In this document: in pieces, positions 1 to 12,893 of the stretch
Layout: every line of letters starts with the position of its first letter
How positions within the stretch are numbered: position 1 is the first letter of the stretch
DNA from: Anaeromyces robustus
Taxonomy: Eukaryota > Neocallimastigomycota > Neocallimastigomycetes > Neocallimastigales > Neocallimastigaceae
NCBI GenBank assembly: GCA_002104895.1
Contig: MCFG01000011.1
Coordinates: forward strand, 275,001-322,500
Direction: 5' to 3'
DNA length: 47,500 nucleotides
The notes under the pieces: model-generated
What the model was told of the DNA's origin: nothing
Databases searched by the model: none
The model's input: only the letters and a program-made list of their open reading frames with translations
Program-made: the position numbers and the translations under genes

Positions 1-496
1 AAAAAAAATATAAAAATTAAAATAAAAAAATAAAAAAAATAAAAAAATATAAAAAAACAAATAAAAAAAATACAAAAAATAATAATAATAAAAAAAAAAA
101 CAATAAAAAGAATCAAAAATATACATATATAAATAATAAAAAGCATTAATTACACAATTAACAACAAAATAAAAATAAAAATAAAAAGTTATTATTATTA
201 ATAAATTATGCAGCTAATTTAAATAATAATAACCAATAAAAAAAATAAAAAAAAAATAATTTAAAATTATTAAATTATTTTATATACAACGAAATAATCA
301 AATAAAACAAAATCAAAAATCAAAAATCAAAAATTAAAAATCAAAAACAAAAATAAAAACAAAACGAAAAAATCAATTAATAATACTAATAAATATTTTA
401 TTAAAGAAAAAAAAAATAATAATATAATACAAAATATACAATATAATACAATAGAAAAAATATATATATAATAAATTAAGGTAATAAAATAACATC
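1..496. other. A-rich 5' flank of the K+ channel gene
   Basis: There is no open frame of substance here. The + strand is A-rich with short A-run and TAA patterns, and it leads directly into the ATG at 497. A-rich sense-strand leaders also precede the genes at 41294 and 46031 in this window, so this is probably promoter plus 5' UTR. No specific promoter element can be resolved in such composition. Confidence 0.5.
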
Positions 497-1423
497 ATGA
501 GAGAACATAGAAGAAAAAGAAATATTCGTAAAAGAATATTTGAAATTATTGAAGTTGCTGAAAAAGGGGATTTGTTAAGTTTAATATATGATATTACAAT
601 GATAACTACTATTGTTGTAAGTTTATTTCCTTTAGCGTTTAAAAAAAATTATGATCCAACTGTCAATCAAATTGAGACTAATGAAATGGATAAACAATCG
701 AATGACAATCAAGCAGAGACCAATTTATTGCAAAAAATATTTTTAATTATAGATATTGTTTCTGCTTGTCTTTTTATTTTAGATTATGTTTTAAGATTAA
801 TTACAGCAGATTATAAATTAAAAAATAAATCTTTCATGTCATTTATTAAATATCCTTTTACTTTATGGGCAATCATCGATTTAATATCCATTTTACCTTC
901 AATTACTTTAATAGATGATAGGTTAAAAATGCTTAGAATTTTCATTATGTTAAGAACTTTAAAAATTATAAGAGTTTTTAAAACTTTTAGATATTCTAAT
1001 AGTATTACTATTATATCAGATGTTATTAAAAGTTCTAAAAATGCTTTAACGGCTGTTTGTACTCTTGCATTTGGTTATATTTTAGTATCAGCTCTTATTA
1101 TTTTTAATGTTGAAGAAAATACATTTGATTCTTTTTTCATGGCAGTTTATTGGGCTACAGTTTCACTTACAACCGTAGGATATGGTGATATTTATCCTAC
1201 AACTACTTTAGGAAGAATTATTGCAATGATATCTTCTTTATGTGGAATTGCATTAGTTGCTTTACCTTCAGGTATTATTACTGCTGGATATTTAGAATCA
1301 TTAAATGAAAGAAGTAAAAATAAAATTAGAGAAAGTTCTTCTGTTACTTTAACAGCAGATGTTCCATCAGAAGATATTACAACTATTGGAAGATCTGATT
1401 CTTATCATGCTAGAGAAATATAA
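497..1423 (+). CDS. Voltage-gated K+ channel, 6TM, single exon
   Basis: This is a 308-residue channel subunit with the full six-helix Kv plan. S1 lies near residues 27-48, S2 81-104 (with the LDYVLR acidic/basic pair), S3 118-137 and S4 143-165. S4 carries basic residues at third positions (R147, R153, K156, R159, K162, R165). S5 lies at 184-206, the pore helix at 210-225, the selectivity filter TVGYGD at 226-231, and S6 at 238-266 with an ALPSGI gate region. Tetrameric plasma-membrane K+ conductance is inferred from the family. The N-terminus is short and basic (MREHRRKR) with no T1 tetramerisation domain. The C-tail is about 40 residues and Ser/Thr-rich, with no cyclic-nucleotide domain. 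The compact form resembles prokaryotic Kv channels more than animal Kv or fungal TOK channels. The S1-S2 loop (51-76) is Asn/Gln/Glu-rich and hydrophilic. ATG is the first in frame and the stop is TAA. Confidence 0.93.
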   Translation: MREHRRKRNIRKRIFEIIEVAEKGDLLSLIYDITMITTIVVSLFPLAFKKNYDPTVNQIETNEMDKQSNDNQAETNLLQKIFLIIDIVSACLFILDYVLRLITADYKLKNKSFMSFIKYPFTLWAIIDLISILPSITLIDDRLKMLRIFIMLRTLKIIRVFKTFRYSNSITIISDVIKSSKNALTAVCTLAFGYILVSALIIFNVEENTFDSFFMAVYWATVSLTTVGYGDIYPTTTLGRIIAMISSLCGIALVALPSGIITAGYLESLNERSKNKIRESSSVTLTADVPSEDITTIGRSDSYHAREI

Positions 1424-2709
1424 AAAATAAGTAAAAAAAAAAAAAATAAATATAAATATATATATCTATATATATAAATTTATTATAATATATATTATAT
1501 TATGTAAATAATTTAAAGAAATAGAGAAAAAAAAAAAAAAAAAAAAAAAAAAAAGGACACCTATATACACAAGAATTATCCAACTAATTCAATAACCCAA
1601 CAATCCAACAATCCAACAATTCAGCAAAACAAAACAAAAAACAATACATACATACACAATACATACACAATATATACACAAACTCAAATTCATTAATACA
1701 AGAAAAGAAAAAAGAAAATGAAAAAGAAAATGAAATAAAATAAAAATATAAAAAAAAATATAAAAAAAAAACAAAAAAAAAACAAAAAAACAAAAAAAAA
1801 AAAAAAGAGATAGAAGATTCATTTTAAATTTAAGAAATACACAATGGCATTTATACCCTATTTATTTAATTTTTTTATACAATTTCTTTTAAAAGAATCA
1901 AAATTTTTTATAAGCTTTTTTTTTTAAAAAAAAAAATTAAAATAAAATAAATATAAAATATAATAAAAAATATAATAAAAAATATAATAAAAAATAGTTT
2001 AATTTAGTATAAAATATTTTATAAATATTTTTTTTTTTTTATTTCAAAAAAAAAAAATATAAAATAAAATAAAAAAATTTAAGTTTAAAAAAAAAAGATT
2101 TTAAATATTTTTATAATTAAATGTATTATTAATTATTTTTTTTTTTTTAATAAAATTAAATAAAATAAATAAATAAATAAAACAAATAAATAAATAAAAC
2201 AAATACAATTATATTTTTTTCTCTTCTTCTTCTTCTTTTTATTAATATTAAAAAAAATTTTTTAAAATAATCAATAATCAATAATAATAAATTATAAATT
2301 ATAAGATTTTTATTGACAATCTGTTTAATATATATTAATATTGATTGAACTTAAATTATTATTGTATTGTAAGTAATAAAGAAAAAAAATAAAAAAAAAA
2401 AGAAAAAGAAAAAGAAAAAGAAAAAAGGTTTTACAATTATAACTTGATTTGAGTTAATTAATATATCTATATATATATTTTATAATGAGAAATAATGGTT
2501 AAAAATAAAAAGAATTCAATAAAAACGATTTTTTTATTTTTTTTTTTTTTAATAGTTTTTTTCTTTTAGTATCTTTTAGCAATAATTAAAAAAGAAAAAA
2601 TCTTATTTCTTTGCCCTCATTATATAAAAAAATGGTTGAATTATCAGTTTTTAAAAAATTTAAAATATGAATAAGAATAATCCAATAAAAAATAAATATA
2701 AATAAATAC

Positions 2710-2740
<31 letters not shown>

Positions 2741-3324
2741 GAAGATAATATATAATATTAATATATTATAATATGGTTAATTACTTTCTAATACTATTAT
2801 ACTTTAAAAAAGAACTTTTTTTTTTAAATAAAATTATTTATCTAGAAAAAAAAAATAGTTTTAATACAAATATAAATTAAATACTTTTAAATATATGTTG
2901 TTAAGATTTTTTTTTTCTTTTTAATTGTTAATATCGTTGTTTGTTTGTTTTTTTTTTCTAATATTAGAACAATAAATTATAACTATTATTATAATTAACA
3001 CTATCTATAAATAAAAGGTGTCTTTATTAAAAAATATAAATTTTATTATTACTATTATAATTATTATTATTTATTATTATTATTATTATTATTACTATTA
3101 TTATTATTATTATTTTTATAATTATTATTATTTTTATAATTATTATTATTTTTGTTATTATTGAGATTTATTGGTTATTTTTTATTTATATATATATATA
3201 TATACATTTAATATTATATGCATAGAATATTATGAATATTTTTAATATTTTCATATTAATATTAAATATTAAATATCATCATCACATCATTAAAAAAAAT
3301 AATAATAATAAAAAACAATATGAA

Positions 3325-3340
3325 CCCCCACCCCCTCCCC
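3325..3340. other. C-rich pyrimidine tract in AT spacer
   Basis: A 16-base block of almost pure C (three C-runs of four to five with A and T interruptions) stands alone in several kilobases of A+T. It is too short to be a gene. Function is unknown; it could be a protein-binding site or a chance tract. Confidence 0.4.
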
Positions 3341-3922
3341 AATTTTTTTAAAAATTTACAAATATATAAATATATTAATTTTTTTTTAATAGAAACTTTT
3401 TTTTCAATTAAATTAAATTAAATTTTGCAAATTTGGAAATTTTTTTTTTTCTTTGATTATCTTTTTATCTTTTTTAATAATATAATAATAATTATATTAC
3501 ACATTTGTCATTTATATTATATTATATATACAAGTTTTTAATTAAAAGTAGATAAAAAAAAAAAAAAAGAATCATAAAATAAAGATAAAAAAAAAAAAAC
3601 ATATCATTTTTTATTATTATTTTTTATTATTTTTTATTTTTTTTTTAATTTTTTTTTATTTTATTTTTTTTTTTTATTTTTATTTTTTAATATTATTTTT
3701 TAAAAAAAATGTTAATATGAATGTATTTATTTATTTATTTTTTTTTTCTTATACTTTTTTTATTATATAGATTTTTTATGTATATCATAATTTGATTAAA
3801 AAAAAAAAATTTTTATCGTTATAATTATTATTAATATTATTTATCAATTAATTATTGTTAGATTTAATGTCTAAAATAAGAGTTATTATTAAAATAAAAC
3901 TTGTTTACATGAAAAAGAAAAA

Positions 3923-3953
<31 letters not shown>

Positions 3954-4170
3954 TAAAGAAGAAAACAAAATAAAATAAAATAAAACTATTATCAAATCAA
4001 ATTAATATAAAAATAAAAATAAAAATAAAAAATAAAAATAGAATAGAATAAATAAAAATATTTTTATTATTATTATTTTCTATTTTCTATTTTTTTTTTC
4101 TATTTATTTTATTTTGTAGGTTTGTTTTGTTAATAGATTTATTTTAATTTAAATTTTTTACCTTAATTTT

Positions 4171-4201
<31 letters not shown>

Positions 4202-4392
4202 TTTTTTTTTCTTTCCCTTTTCCTATCGTTTTCTTTTTCTAGATTTATATTATTTTTAGATTTATATTTCTGTCTTTTTACTTTTTTTATTTTTTCATTT
4301 TTTTTTTTTTTATTTTTTTTTAAATTTTACTTTTTGGTATTATTGTTTTTATTTCGTATTTTTTGTAATATGATTTATTTGTTTTTCGCTTT

Positions 4393-4393
4393 G

Positions 4394-4421
<28 letters not shown>
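4393..4421. repeat. TTTTG pentanucleotide microsatellite
   Basis: About six copies of TTTTG occur in a T-rich spacer. It is a simple slippage repeat. Confidence 0.8.
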
Positions 4422-4424
<3 letters not shown>

Positions 4425-4631
4425 TAAAAAATAATATATAATTTTTTTTTTCTCTTTCCTTTTATATATATATATAATATAATATATATATATATATAAA
4501 TTTGGTATATCCTTTTTATTTTTTTTTTAATAATATGGTGTTAAATTTTGAATGTTGGTTTGTTTTTAAATTAATTCTATGATAAAAAAAATTGAAATTG
4601 ATAAAACAAGAAATAAGTGTAATGAATTCTA

Positions 4632-4667
<36 letters not shown>

Positions 4668-5633
4668 TTTTTGTTTTTCTTTTTCTTTTCCTTTTCCTTT
4701 TCTTTTTTCCTTTTCTTTTTTCCTTTTAAAATTCATTTTCAATGTTATTATTGGTTTGATTGTTTGATTATTTGTTTGTTTGCTTGTTTGTTTTTTTATT
4801 ATGAAAAACTACAAAAACTACAAAAGAAAAAAAAATTACTATATATAAATAAATAAAAATAAATAAAGTATATATTTATTAATATAATAAAATAAACTAT
4901 AAAAAAAAAAAAAAAAAAAAAAAAGAGAATTAAAATATAAAAAATAAAATCTATGATTGATGAATTAAAATGAAAAAAAGAAAAAAAATATATTAATAAA
5001 AGAAAAAAAAAATTATTAAAAAGAAATATTATAAAGAATTAAAAATAAAAAAAAAAAAACTATATATATAATATATTATAGTTCCAATATAATTGTAATA
5101 TTCTAAATATTATAATTATCATTATATATTTATATATATGTTATATATCTATATATATATATAAAAACCTATAAACCTATAATATATAAAAAAAAAAAAC
5201 TTATATTATATTTAATAATTTGTTTATTATATTATATTTTTTTTATAATATTTTATTATATTTTATTTTATTTTATTTGAATTTTTTTTTTCTTTTGTTT
5301 TGTTTTTTGTTTTGTTCCCTTTTTTTTTTTTTTAAATTTTTTTAATTTATTTTCAATATAATAAAAAAAAATATTTAAAAAAAAAAAATTTAAAGACAAA
5401 AAAAATACGCATTTTTTTTCTTTATCTTTAATATTTCTGTAAAAAAAAAAAAAAAAAAAGTTCTTTTTTTTTTTTAATTATTTTTTTTTATTATATTGAA
5501 AATAAATTAAAAAAAAAAAAAAAAAAAAGGAAAAAGAAAAGAAATTGATTTACTTATTATTATATTTTTAAATAAAAAAATAAATATGAAAATTTATGTG
5601 TGAAAAACTTAAAAAAAAAAAAAATTAAAGAGT

Positions 5634-6689
5634 TTATTGATATCCTTGTTGATTTTGATAATTAGAGGCATACATAGCTGCTGCTGCATTTGGATCTTGA
5701 GCATAATATGCTGCATTTGCAGTAGCTGCAGCTGCCGCTGCATAGTATGGATTTTGCATATATTGAGCGTAATATTGATTTTGAGCGGCAGCTTGAACTG
5801 CTGCTGCATTATACATTTGTTGATAGTATAAAACACTTTGAGCATCTAAAGATGATACACCACTAAAGTATGAGGAAGATTGACCACTTAATGCAGATGA
5901 CATATTTGAAGCATTATTAACAAGTCCACGTTGTGATGATTGTTTAGAAGATGTAGAATTACTGGCATCATTTCCTGTACTTGAGGTTGCACCTTTCTTA
6001 GTTTTCTTAGCAGGAGTTGTTGCTTTTTTCTTACCAGTACGTGCTTTATTTTGTGTTGAAGATGCATTAGAACCTGGGAATGATGCAATACTAGATGCTC
6101 TTGAACTACCAGCTAATGGTGAAACTGGAGTTGGAATAGCTGGTGACTTTTTAGCATTATTCTTTTTAGTATTAGTTGTTAAATTCTTCATTTTTTGTTG
6201 TGTATCAGAAGCTGTAGATGTATTAATTGGAGCTTTACCACCCACTTTTGTTGTAGAAATATCAATAGAAGATGGTTCATTCTTTGGAAGACTATCTTCA
6301 CCTCTACTCTTTCTAAATAATGATCTAAATCCACGTTTACCTACTTCTTCTTCTATTTCTTTTTGAGGATCAAGATATCTTTGATGTGAAGCTTCACTAA
6401 GAGCTAAACTATCAGTTTTAGCACTTTTTCTATTTGAATTATTATTATTAGATGGAAGAGTCATTTTTTTAAGTTCACTCTCATATTTAGCTTTCTTTTC
6501 ATCCTCCATATGTTTTGAACTACTTCTACCAATAAACCAACACCATAAACATAAAACAAAAATTAATACTGGAAATGCTAAAGCCGATATAACTATCCAT
6601 TTGTTTATACCAAAAATAGTATTATCTTTACGATTCGTTTCTTCATTTCCATTTGATTCATCATCCAAACCATCATCTAAAAAATATGG

Positions 6690-6725
<36 letters not shown>

Positions 6726-7427
6726 TATATATGTATATATTAAAAAAAAAAAAAAAAAAAGAATTTTATTAATATAATTTATAAATTAAAAATATTTATA
6801 TTAATATATTTATAAAATATATAATATTTTATTGTTAAATTATTATTATTATTAATATATATTGATAAAATATATAATATTTTATTATTGAATTATAATT
6901 AATATTAAATTAATATTAATATTTTTTTTTTACTTACATTCTTTAGAAACACATCTATTGTTTTTACAAGTTAAAGTATTTACACAATGAATATCAAGAC
7001 GGCAAGCACCACCAACATCTTGTTCAGTAAAACATTGTTTAAGAGTTCCTTTACTCATCCATGGTGGTATATAACAATATTTAAAGTTTTTACCTAACTT
7101 AGTCTTACAATAATCATCACTCTCACAATAAGCCTCTTCATCTTTAACACATGTATAATTATTTTCTTTATCAGAGTTAAAACGAATACATGAATATCCA
7201 TCTTGACAACTTTGAGTATTAGGCTTACATTTTACTTTTGAATCACCATTTGATGTTTCAATAGATGTACTATTTCCTGGTTTACTAGAAGCACTGCTAC
7301 TAATGGTAGTAGTAGGTTCACTAGTACTTTTACTTGAAATAGCTGGTAAGGCAACAATAGCTTGAAGAGTTAAAAGTGTTAAATATATTTTACCAAGTGA
7401 TTTTAATAATTTCATTTTATTATTCAT
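5634..7427 (-). CDS. Two-exon type I membrane protein, Cys-rich ectodomain
   Basis: Exon 1 is 7427-6938, the intron 6937-6677 and exon 2 6676-5634, giving 510 residues. The donor is GTAAGT and the acceptor TTTTTTAG. The join is in phase and reads E163-Y-D-G-L. Without splicing, exon 1 would stop three codons later and exon 2 would have no nearby ATG. The signal peptide is about 1-27 (basic start, then IYLTLLTLQAIVALPA). A Ser/Thr-rich stretch (31-63) follows, then a 12-Cys ectodomain (C67-C159). The acidic stalk is 164-185. One TM helix spans 191-213 (WIVISALAFPVLIFVLCLWCWFIG). The long cytoplasmic tail is Ser/Lys-rich and ends in about 75 residues rich in Ala, Gln and Tyr. Splicing changes C164 to Tyr and leaves an even number of cysteines. 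The plan resembles fungal wall-stress sensors or a receptor, but no known family is recognised. Both Met1 and Met5 are possible starts. Confidence 0.85.
6677..6937 (-). other. Intron of the Cys-rich membrane protein gene
   Basis: A 261-bp, almost pure A+T intron with GTAAGT donor and TTTTTTAG acceptor. It contains an AAT trinucleotide run and an A-run. It falls between the ectodomain and the stalk/transmembrane region. Confidence 0.85.
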
Positions 7428-8706
7428 TTATATATAAATGCTTTAATAAATATTTATTTGGTTAAATTGTTCAAATATTATTATATAATAGCAAATTTTA
7501 TTTGATTATGAATAAAAAGAAAAAATTATATTCTAAATGAAAAAAAAATATTATTATTATTATTATTATTATTATATAAAAATTATTAGTATTTTATAAT
7601 AATAATTATTATTTAATTTAAATAAATTTATATATATATAATAGAAAAAAATACTTTACATATATTTTTTTGTAATATTATTTATATATATCTAGGTTAA
7701 ATTTAAATACATATAAATATTTCAATTTCTATAATATGATTTATTTATTTATTATAATATTAATAATAATAAATCAATATATTAAATGTTATTTTTTTAT
7801 TTTAAATATTTGTTTTTTTTTTTTTATAGTTTATATTATTATATAAATCTACAAAAAAAATATTAAAAATTACTTTTTTAAAGTTTAATAATTCTGTTTA
7901 TCTTTTTTAATAAAAAAAGTATAGTTAAAAAATGTTTTCCCTTTGACAGATAAAAATACTTAATATTAACAAAATGTATAGTTATAATTTAACATATAAA
8001 AGTTTTTTAAAAAGAATAATGTTAAAAATAGAAATTACGTAAATTATTATTAATTTATAAAACTAATCTATATGCTTTTAAAATTATAAATATTGAATAT
8101 TTGATTTGCAATGGTTTCAATATTGTCATCAATTATTCGTTTTATAAAAGAATATTTTTATATAAACTAAATAAAACTTTTATGATTTTTTTTGTTGTTA
8201 TTATTTATCTGTTTTGATTTATTTTTTTTTTATTGTTGTTGTTTTTATAATTATTATATGTTGTTTGATTTTTTTTTTTTTTTATATTATTTTTATTTTT
8301 GTTTGTTTTTTGTTATTGTTTTTAGTTTTTTGTTGTTCTTTTATTTTTATTTTGTTTTTTTTTTTTTTATTTTTTTTTTTGTATTATTATTATTATTATT
8401 TGATTTTTAATTATTTTGTTTTGAAAATTTTATTTTTAATTAATTTTTATTAATGAATATTATTTAATTATTTTTATAATTTTGTTTTTAATGCTGCTTT
8501 ATTATATCTATTACTGTTTTTAATATTTCTTCTTTTGAAATACTATATATCTTATTTTACTTATGAACTCGCAAAATAAATAATTGTTTTCTATTAATAT
8601 TTTTTTTTAAAAAAAAAAAAGAAAAAAAAATGATTTTTCTTTTTTTATATAATATTCATTCTATAAAAATATATATTTTTTTGATTTATTAAAAAATGAA
8701 AGTGAT

Positions 8707-8737
<31 letters not shown>

Positions 8738-8987
8738 CTTTCAAATAATAATGTTTGCCAAAAAATATATATATTTTTATTATTAAATAAATATTTTAGT
8801 TTTATTATTATCAATGTTGATATTGAATAATAATTATTTTTCAAATATTTATTAATAACAAAAGATTATTGTATCTTTTTTATTAATTTACTTTTAATAC
8901 TATTAAAAAGAATAAAACAAAAAAAAACTAAATATACAAAATAAAAATAAAAAAAAAAAAAAAAAAGAAATTTTTTTAAAAAAAAAA

Positions 8988-9021
<34 letters not shown>

Positions 9022-10023
9022 AAGATTATAATTATTGATGAGATAGGATTATATAATAATTATTTAATAATTAATAATATATATTTCTTTGTTTTGTATT
9101 CATTTTTTGTATTCAATATAGTAACATATTATATGAACTATGATAATAATAGAAATAGACACTATTTTTTTTTTTTTATATATATTATTAATAATATTAG
9201 TTATTTTCCACTGTACAAAAAAAATTGTTATTTAAAACTTTTTTTTTTTCTTTTGAAAATTAATAAAAATATTAACTATTGTTATTATTAGTTCTATTGA
9301 TTGAATATATTAAACAACTTAATTAAATTTATTATTTAATATATTAAATTCTATATATTAAGTTTTATATTCTATTTATTACTAATAAATAAAATTTATA
9401 TATAATAATATACTATCCAATTGACTGCATTTATATTACTGTATACTCATTTTTTGGTTACACATATTTAATTTTAATTATTTAAAATAAGGAAAAAAGT
9501 TTATAGATAATATATGATTAAATGTAATATAATATATATGTATATATTAAAAAATTAATTTTATATTTATTAGAATTAACATTCGTTTTTTTTAAAATAT
9601 CCTTATTTAAATTGATTTACTATTAGTATATATATTATTTATATTAATCAGTTATTTTACAATATATTATGTTTATAATTTCATATAAATAAATAAATTA
9701 TTGGAGAATATAAATGATTATACTCATTATATATTATAATATATAAATTTTACTTTGTGTAAAGATTTTGTTTTTTTTTTTTGCTTTTTGTGTTTTTTTG
9801 TTTTTTCTTTTTTTACATTCTTGGTTAATTATTTGATATGTCTATTCATATATTAAATGTATATTGATGTACATTATGATAATACAACTTTTCAAAATAA
9901 TGTATTAAATGAGGCTAAAATTATTTTTTAAACTATCATCAGCCTCCCTATATAACACATTTTTTATAACTAAAAAAAAAAACTCCTTTTTCTATTTCTA
10001 TATAATTTTCTATTATGGATTAG

Positions 10024-10288
10024 CATTTCTATTATGCTTTATTTTTTACTTTATCATTTCTATTACTTTATTATTATTATTATTTTCCCCTATTTCCTAT
10101 TTTTTTAATTGATAATAATATTTGGTTGTATATAAAATAATAATATAATGATCCTATAGTGTTTCTATTATGCTTTATTTTACTTCATGATTATCATTTC
10201 TATTACTTTATTTTTATTACTATTTTTCCCCTATTTCCTTTTTTTTTTTTGCTTATAATATTTGCTTGTATATAAAATAATTATATAA
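10024..10288. repeat. Tandem segmental duplication, about 126-bp copies
   Basis: Copy 1 (10024-10149) and copy 2 (10161-10288) share, in the same order, TTTCTATTATGCTTTATTTT, ATCATTTCTATTACTTTA, a CCCCTATTTCC block and TTGTATATAAAATAAT. Differences are small indels in T-runs and point changes. There is no coding capacity. Confidence 0.8.
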
Positions 10289-10490
10289 TTATCTTTATTT
10301 AATTATTATTATTATTATTAATTGATTCATTATTATTTATTAGATACTATTGCCAAATTGTTAATTATTTATTATTATTATTATTATTTATTATTATTAT
10401 TAATTATTATTATTATTTATTATTATTATAATTATTATTATATTATTTTTAATTGTTATTTTTATTATTAATTATTATTATTTTGTTAGT

Positions 10491-10617
10491 TATTTACTTA
10501 TTTATTTACTTATTTATTTACTTATTTATTTACTTATTTATTTACTTATTTATTTATTTATTTATTTATTTACTTATTTATTTATTTATTTATTGATTGA
10601 TTGATTTATTTATTGAT

Positions 10618-10654
<37 letters not shown>

Positions 10655-10693
10655 TTTATTGTTTTAATTATTTATTTATTTTTATTTATTGTT

Positions 10694-10734
<41 letters not shown>

Positions 10735-10767
10735 TTTATTGATTTATTTATTTATTTATTTATTTAT
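10491..10767. repeat. TTTA microsatellite
   Basis: About 275 bp of TTTA tetranucleotide, with TTAC variants phased at the left end and TTTTTA/TTGA interruptions on the right. The phased variants suggest expansion of an eight-base TTACTTAT unit. Confidence 0.95.
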
Positions 10768-12830
10768 GTGTGTGTATCATAGTCATACTATTTAATATCC
10801 AATTTATTTATCCACTAATATTATATTTAATTATGATTTAATATTTATTATTTTAAAATTTTTTATTTTAGTTTAATAATGAATAATAATGATAATTAAA
10901 GTTAATAAACTATTAATTTTTGTATTTTGTTTAGCAAAGAACTTCTTTTGTCATATTTATAATACTTATTCCTTCACTGTATATTTTTTTTTCTATTAAA
11001 CTTTTATTTTATTATTTTATTTCCTTTAAAATTATTTAATATTTCTATTTTTATTTTTTTTATAAATAATAACTACTTTAAATAAAATTTTTTTAGCTTG
11101 AAATGATATTAATATTAATATTTAATATTCTTTTTTTTATATTTTTATGTTTGTTTCTTATTTCAGTTTTATTTTGTTTTATTTTATTTTTAATTTTTAT
11201 CTTTTAGTATTGTTTTTTTTTATTTTATTTCTTTAATAAAAAGTATTATTATTTTGTCGTCAAATAACTAATAACAATATATTAACCATTGCTTAAATAT
11301 TTATAAAAAAAAATTTATATTAAAAATATACATATACAAATAGTACCTACCTACTTATTACTCTAAATGGTATATATCTTTAAGCCAATAAAAAGAATTT
11401 TTTGGTTAAAAAAAATATTAATAATTATTTTTTAAAAAATAACAATAATATAATATATTATTTAAAAATATAAAGAAAAACATTAATTTTAAATAAGTTT
11501 AAAGAAAAAAATAATTATATTTTTTTTATTTTTTAAAAATATATATTAAAATATTTATTTATCCTGATTTTTTTACATACTATATTATATTCTTTTCTTT
11601 TTTAAATACCTAAAAAAAATAATAAAAATGTTAATTAGCTTAAATCCATTATATATTACATAATTCATTAATTAATTAATTAATAAAATAAATATTTAAC
11701 CACTTATATTTTAATTTTAATTATCCTAAAAAATTTTAACAAAATGAACTTATATACATAATAATAATAAGACTTTATTATCTTTCTTTTTTATATTTAC
11801 CTCTAATTTATATATTATATTAACTTATTTCAATATCTATTTTTCTGTATCAAAAAAAAAATAAATAAATAAATTAAAATATAAAAAATAAATAAAAATA
11901 AAAAAGATAGAGATAGTTGAAAATCTTAATTTAATGGATTGACGTTTTTATTATTTCTTTGAATATTATAAAATATTTCATTTATATTGTATATATCGTA
12001 TTTTGAAATATAAATGAATTTATCTTTTTTATTCTTTGTTTTTGTTTTGGTTTTATTCCTTTTATATTTATTAATTTTAACTAAATATCATTTATATTTT
12101 ATAAGTGTATTATGAATTAATCTATACTTAAATTATTATATGATATATATTATCATAAATTATTTATTAAATTGATGATTCTATGATTATTATATTAATA
12201 ATATTTGTTATATAACTATTTTACAAATATTATTAAGTATCAAAAATAATATGAATTTGAATATTATATTATTGATTAATAATTACTCGTTTTTTTTTGT
12301 TGCTGTTGTTGCTGAAATATGTTGTATTATAAATGATAAAGTTGAAAAATAAATACTAAATTTGATATAATAATAATTAATAAGTATTATACAATATTTA
12401 TACTTATTTAATATATCTTTATGTTATAAATAATTTGATTATTGATGACTTCAAAATAATATATATATATAATATTTATGAATGAAATATTAATATTCAT
12501 GTATTTTTTTTAATAATAATATAACATATATAATAATATGTTATATCTTATTGATATTTATCTTTTTATCCAAATGTTAACAAAAAAAAAAAAGTTTATT
12601 CAATTAAACTTATATGTTAGATTCTATTATATATGGTATATAAAAAATATAATTAAAGCAATATATAAAGCACTAAAATTGTAATGAAATAAATAAATTA
12701 AATATGATTGTTATAAAAATAATAAATATAAAGAATAAATAATTTATAATTAATAATTAATAAAACTAAGTATATATATTCCCATATGAATACTTTGAAA
12801 TATTAATTAAAAATATTAATTAAAAAATGT

Positions 12831-12893
12831 GAAATGAAAAATGAAAAATGAAAAATAAAAATTGAAAAATGAAAAAATGAAAAATGAAAAATG
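12831..12893. repeat. GAAAAAT-type minisatellite
   Basis: About eight to nine copies of a 7-base ATGAAAA unit with single-base variants. It is a simple repeat. Confidence 0.8.

Larger units (their letters stand above)
1424..5633. other. Intergenic spacer, 4.2 kb, no gene seen
   Basis: The spacer separates the K+ channel from the 3' end of the minus-strand membrane-protein gene. It holds homopolymer A and T runs, ATT/AAT trinucleotide tracts (3061-3116, 3929-3951), a TTTTG pentanucleotide run (about 4393-4421) and an isolated C-rich tract at 3325-3340. The open frames near 1584-1822 and 4579-4856 are poly-F/K low-complexity translations with no protein character. Confidence 0.7.

Noticed and set aside
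1584-1822. Minus-strand frames of 69 and 77 residues
   Set aside because: The translation is almost entirely Phe/Tyr/Cys/Leu from A-rich repeats on the opposite strand; there is no start context, domain or protein-like composition.
4579-4856. Plus-strand frames of about 62 residues
   Set aside because: Poly-Phe/Ser translation of T- and TTTTC-rich DNA. It is not a gene.
5609-6088. Frames overlapping the surface-protein tail on both strands
   Set aside because: They are shadows of the Ala/Gln-rich and Ser/Lys-rich coding repeats of the minus-strand gene.
8192-8453. Plus-strand frames of 72 and 79 residues
   Set aside because: Only Phe, Leu, Tyr, Val and Cys from a T-rich tract. Hydrophobicity here is a composition effect, not a membrane protein.
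9909-10112. 67-residue frame resembling a membrane peptide
   Set aside because: It lies partly inside the tandem duplication at 10.02-10.29 kb and does not persist in the second copy; T-rich composition explains the hydrophobic run.
10597-10795. Repetitive LFIY frames
   Set aside because: Direct translation of the TTTA microsatellite.
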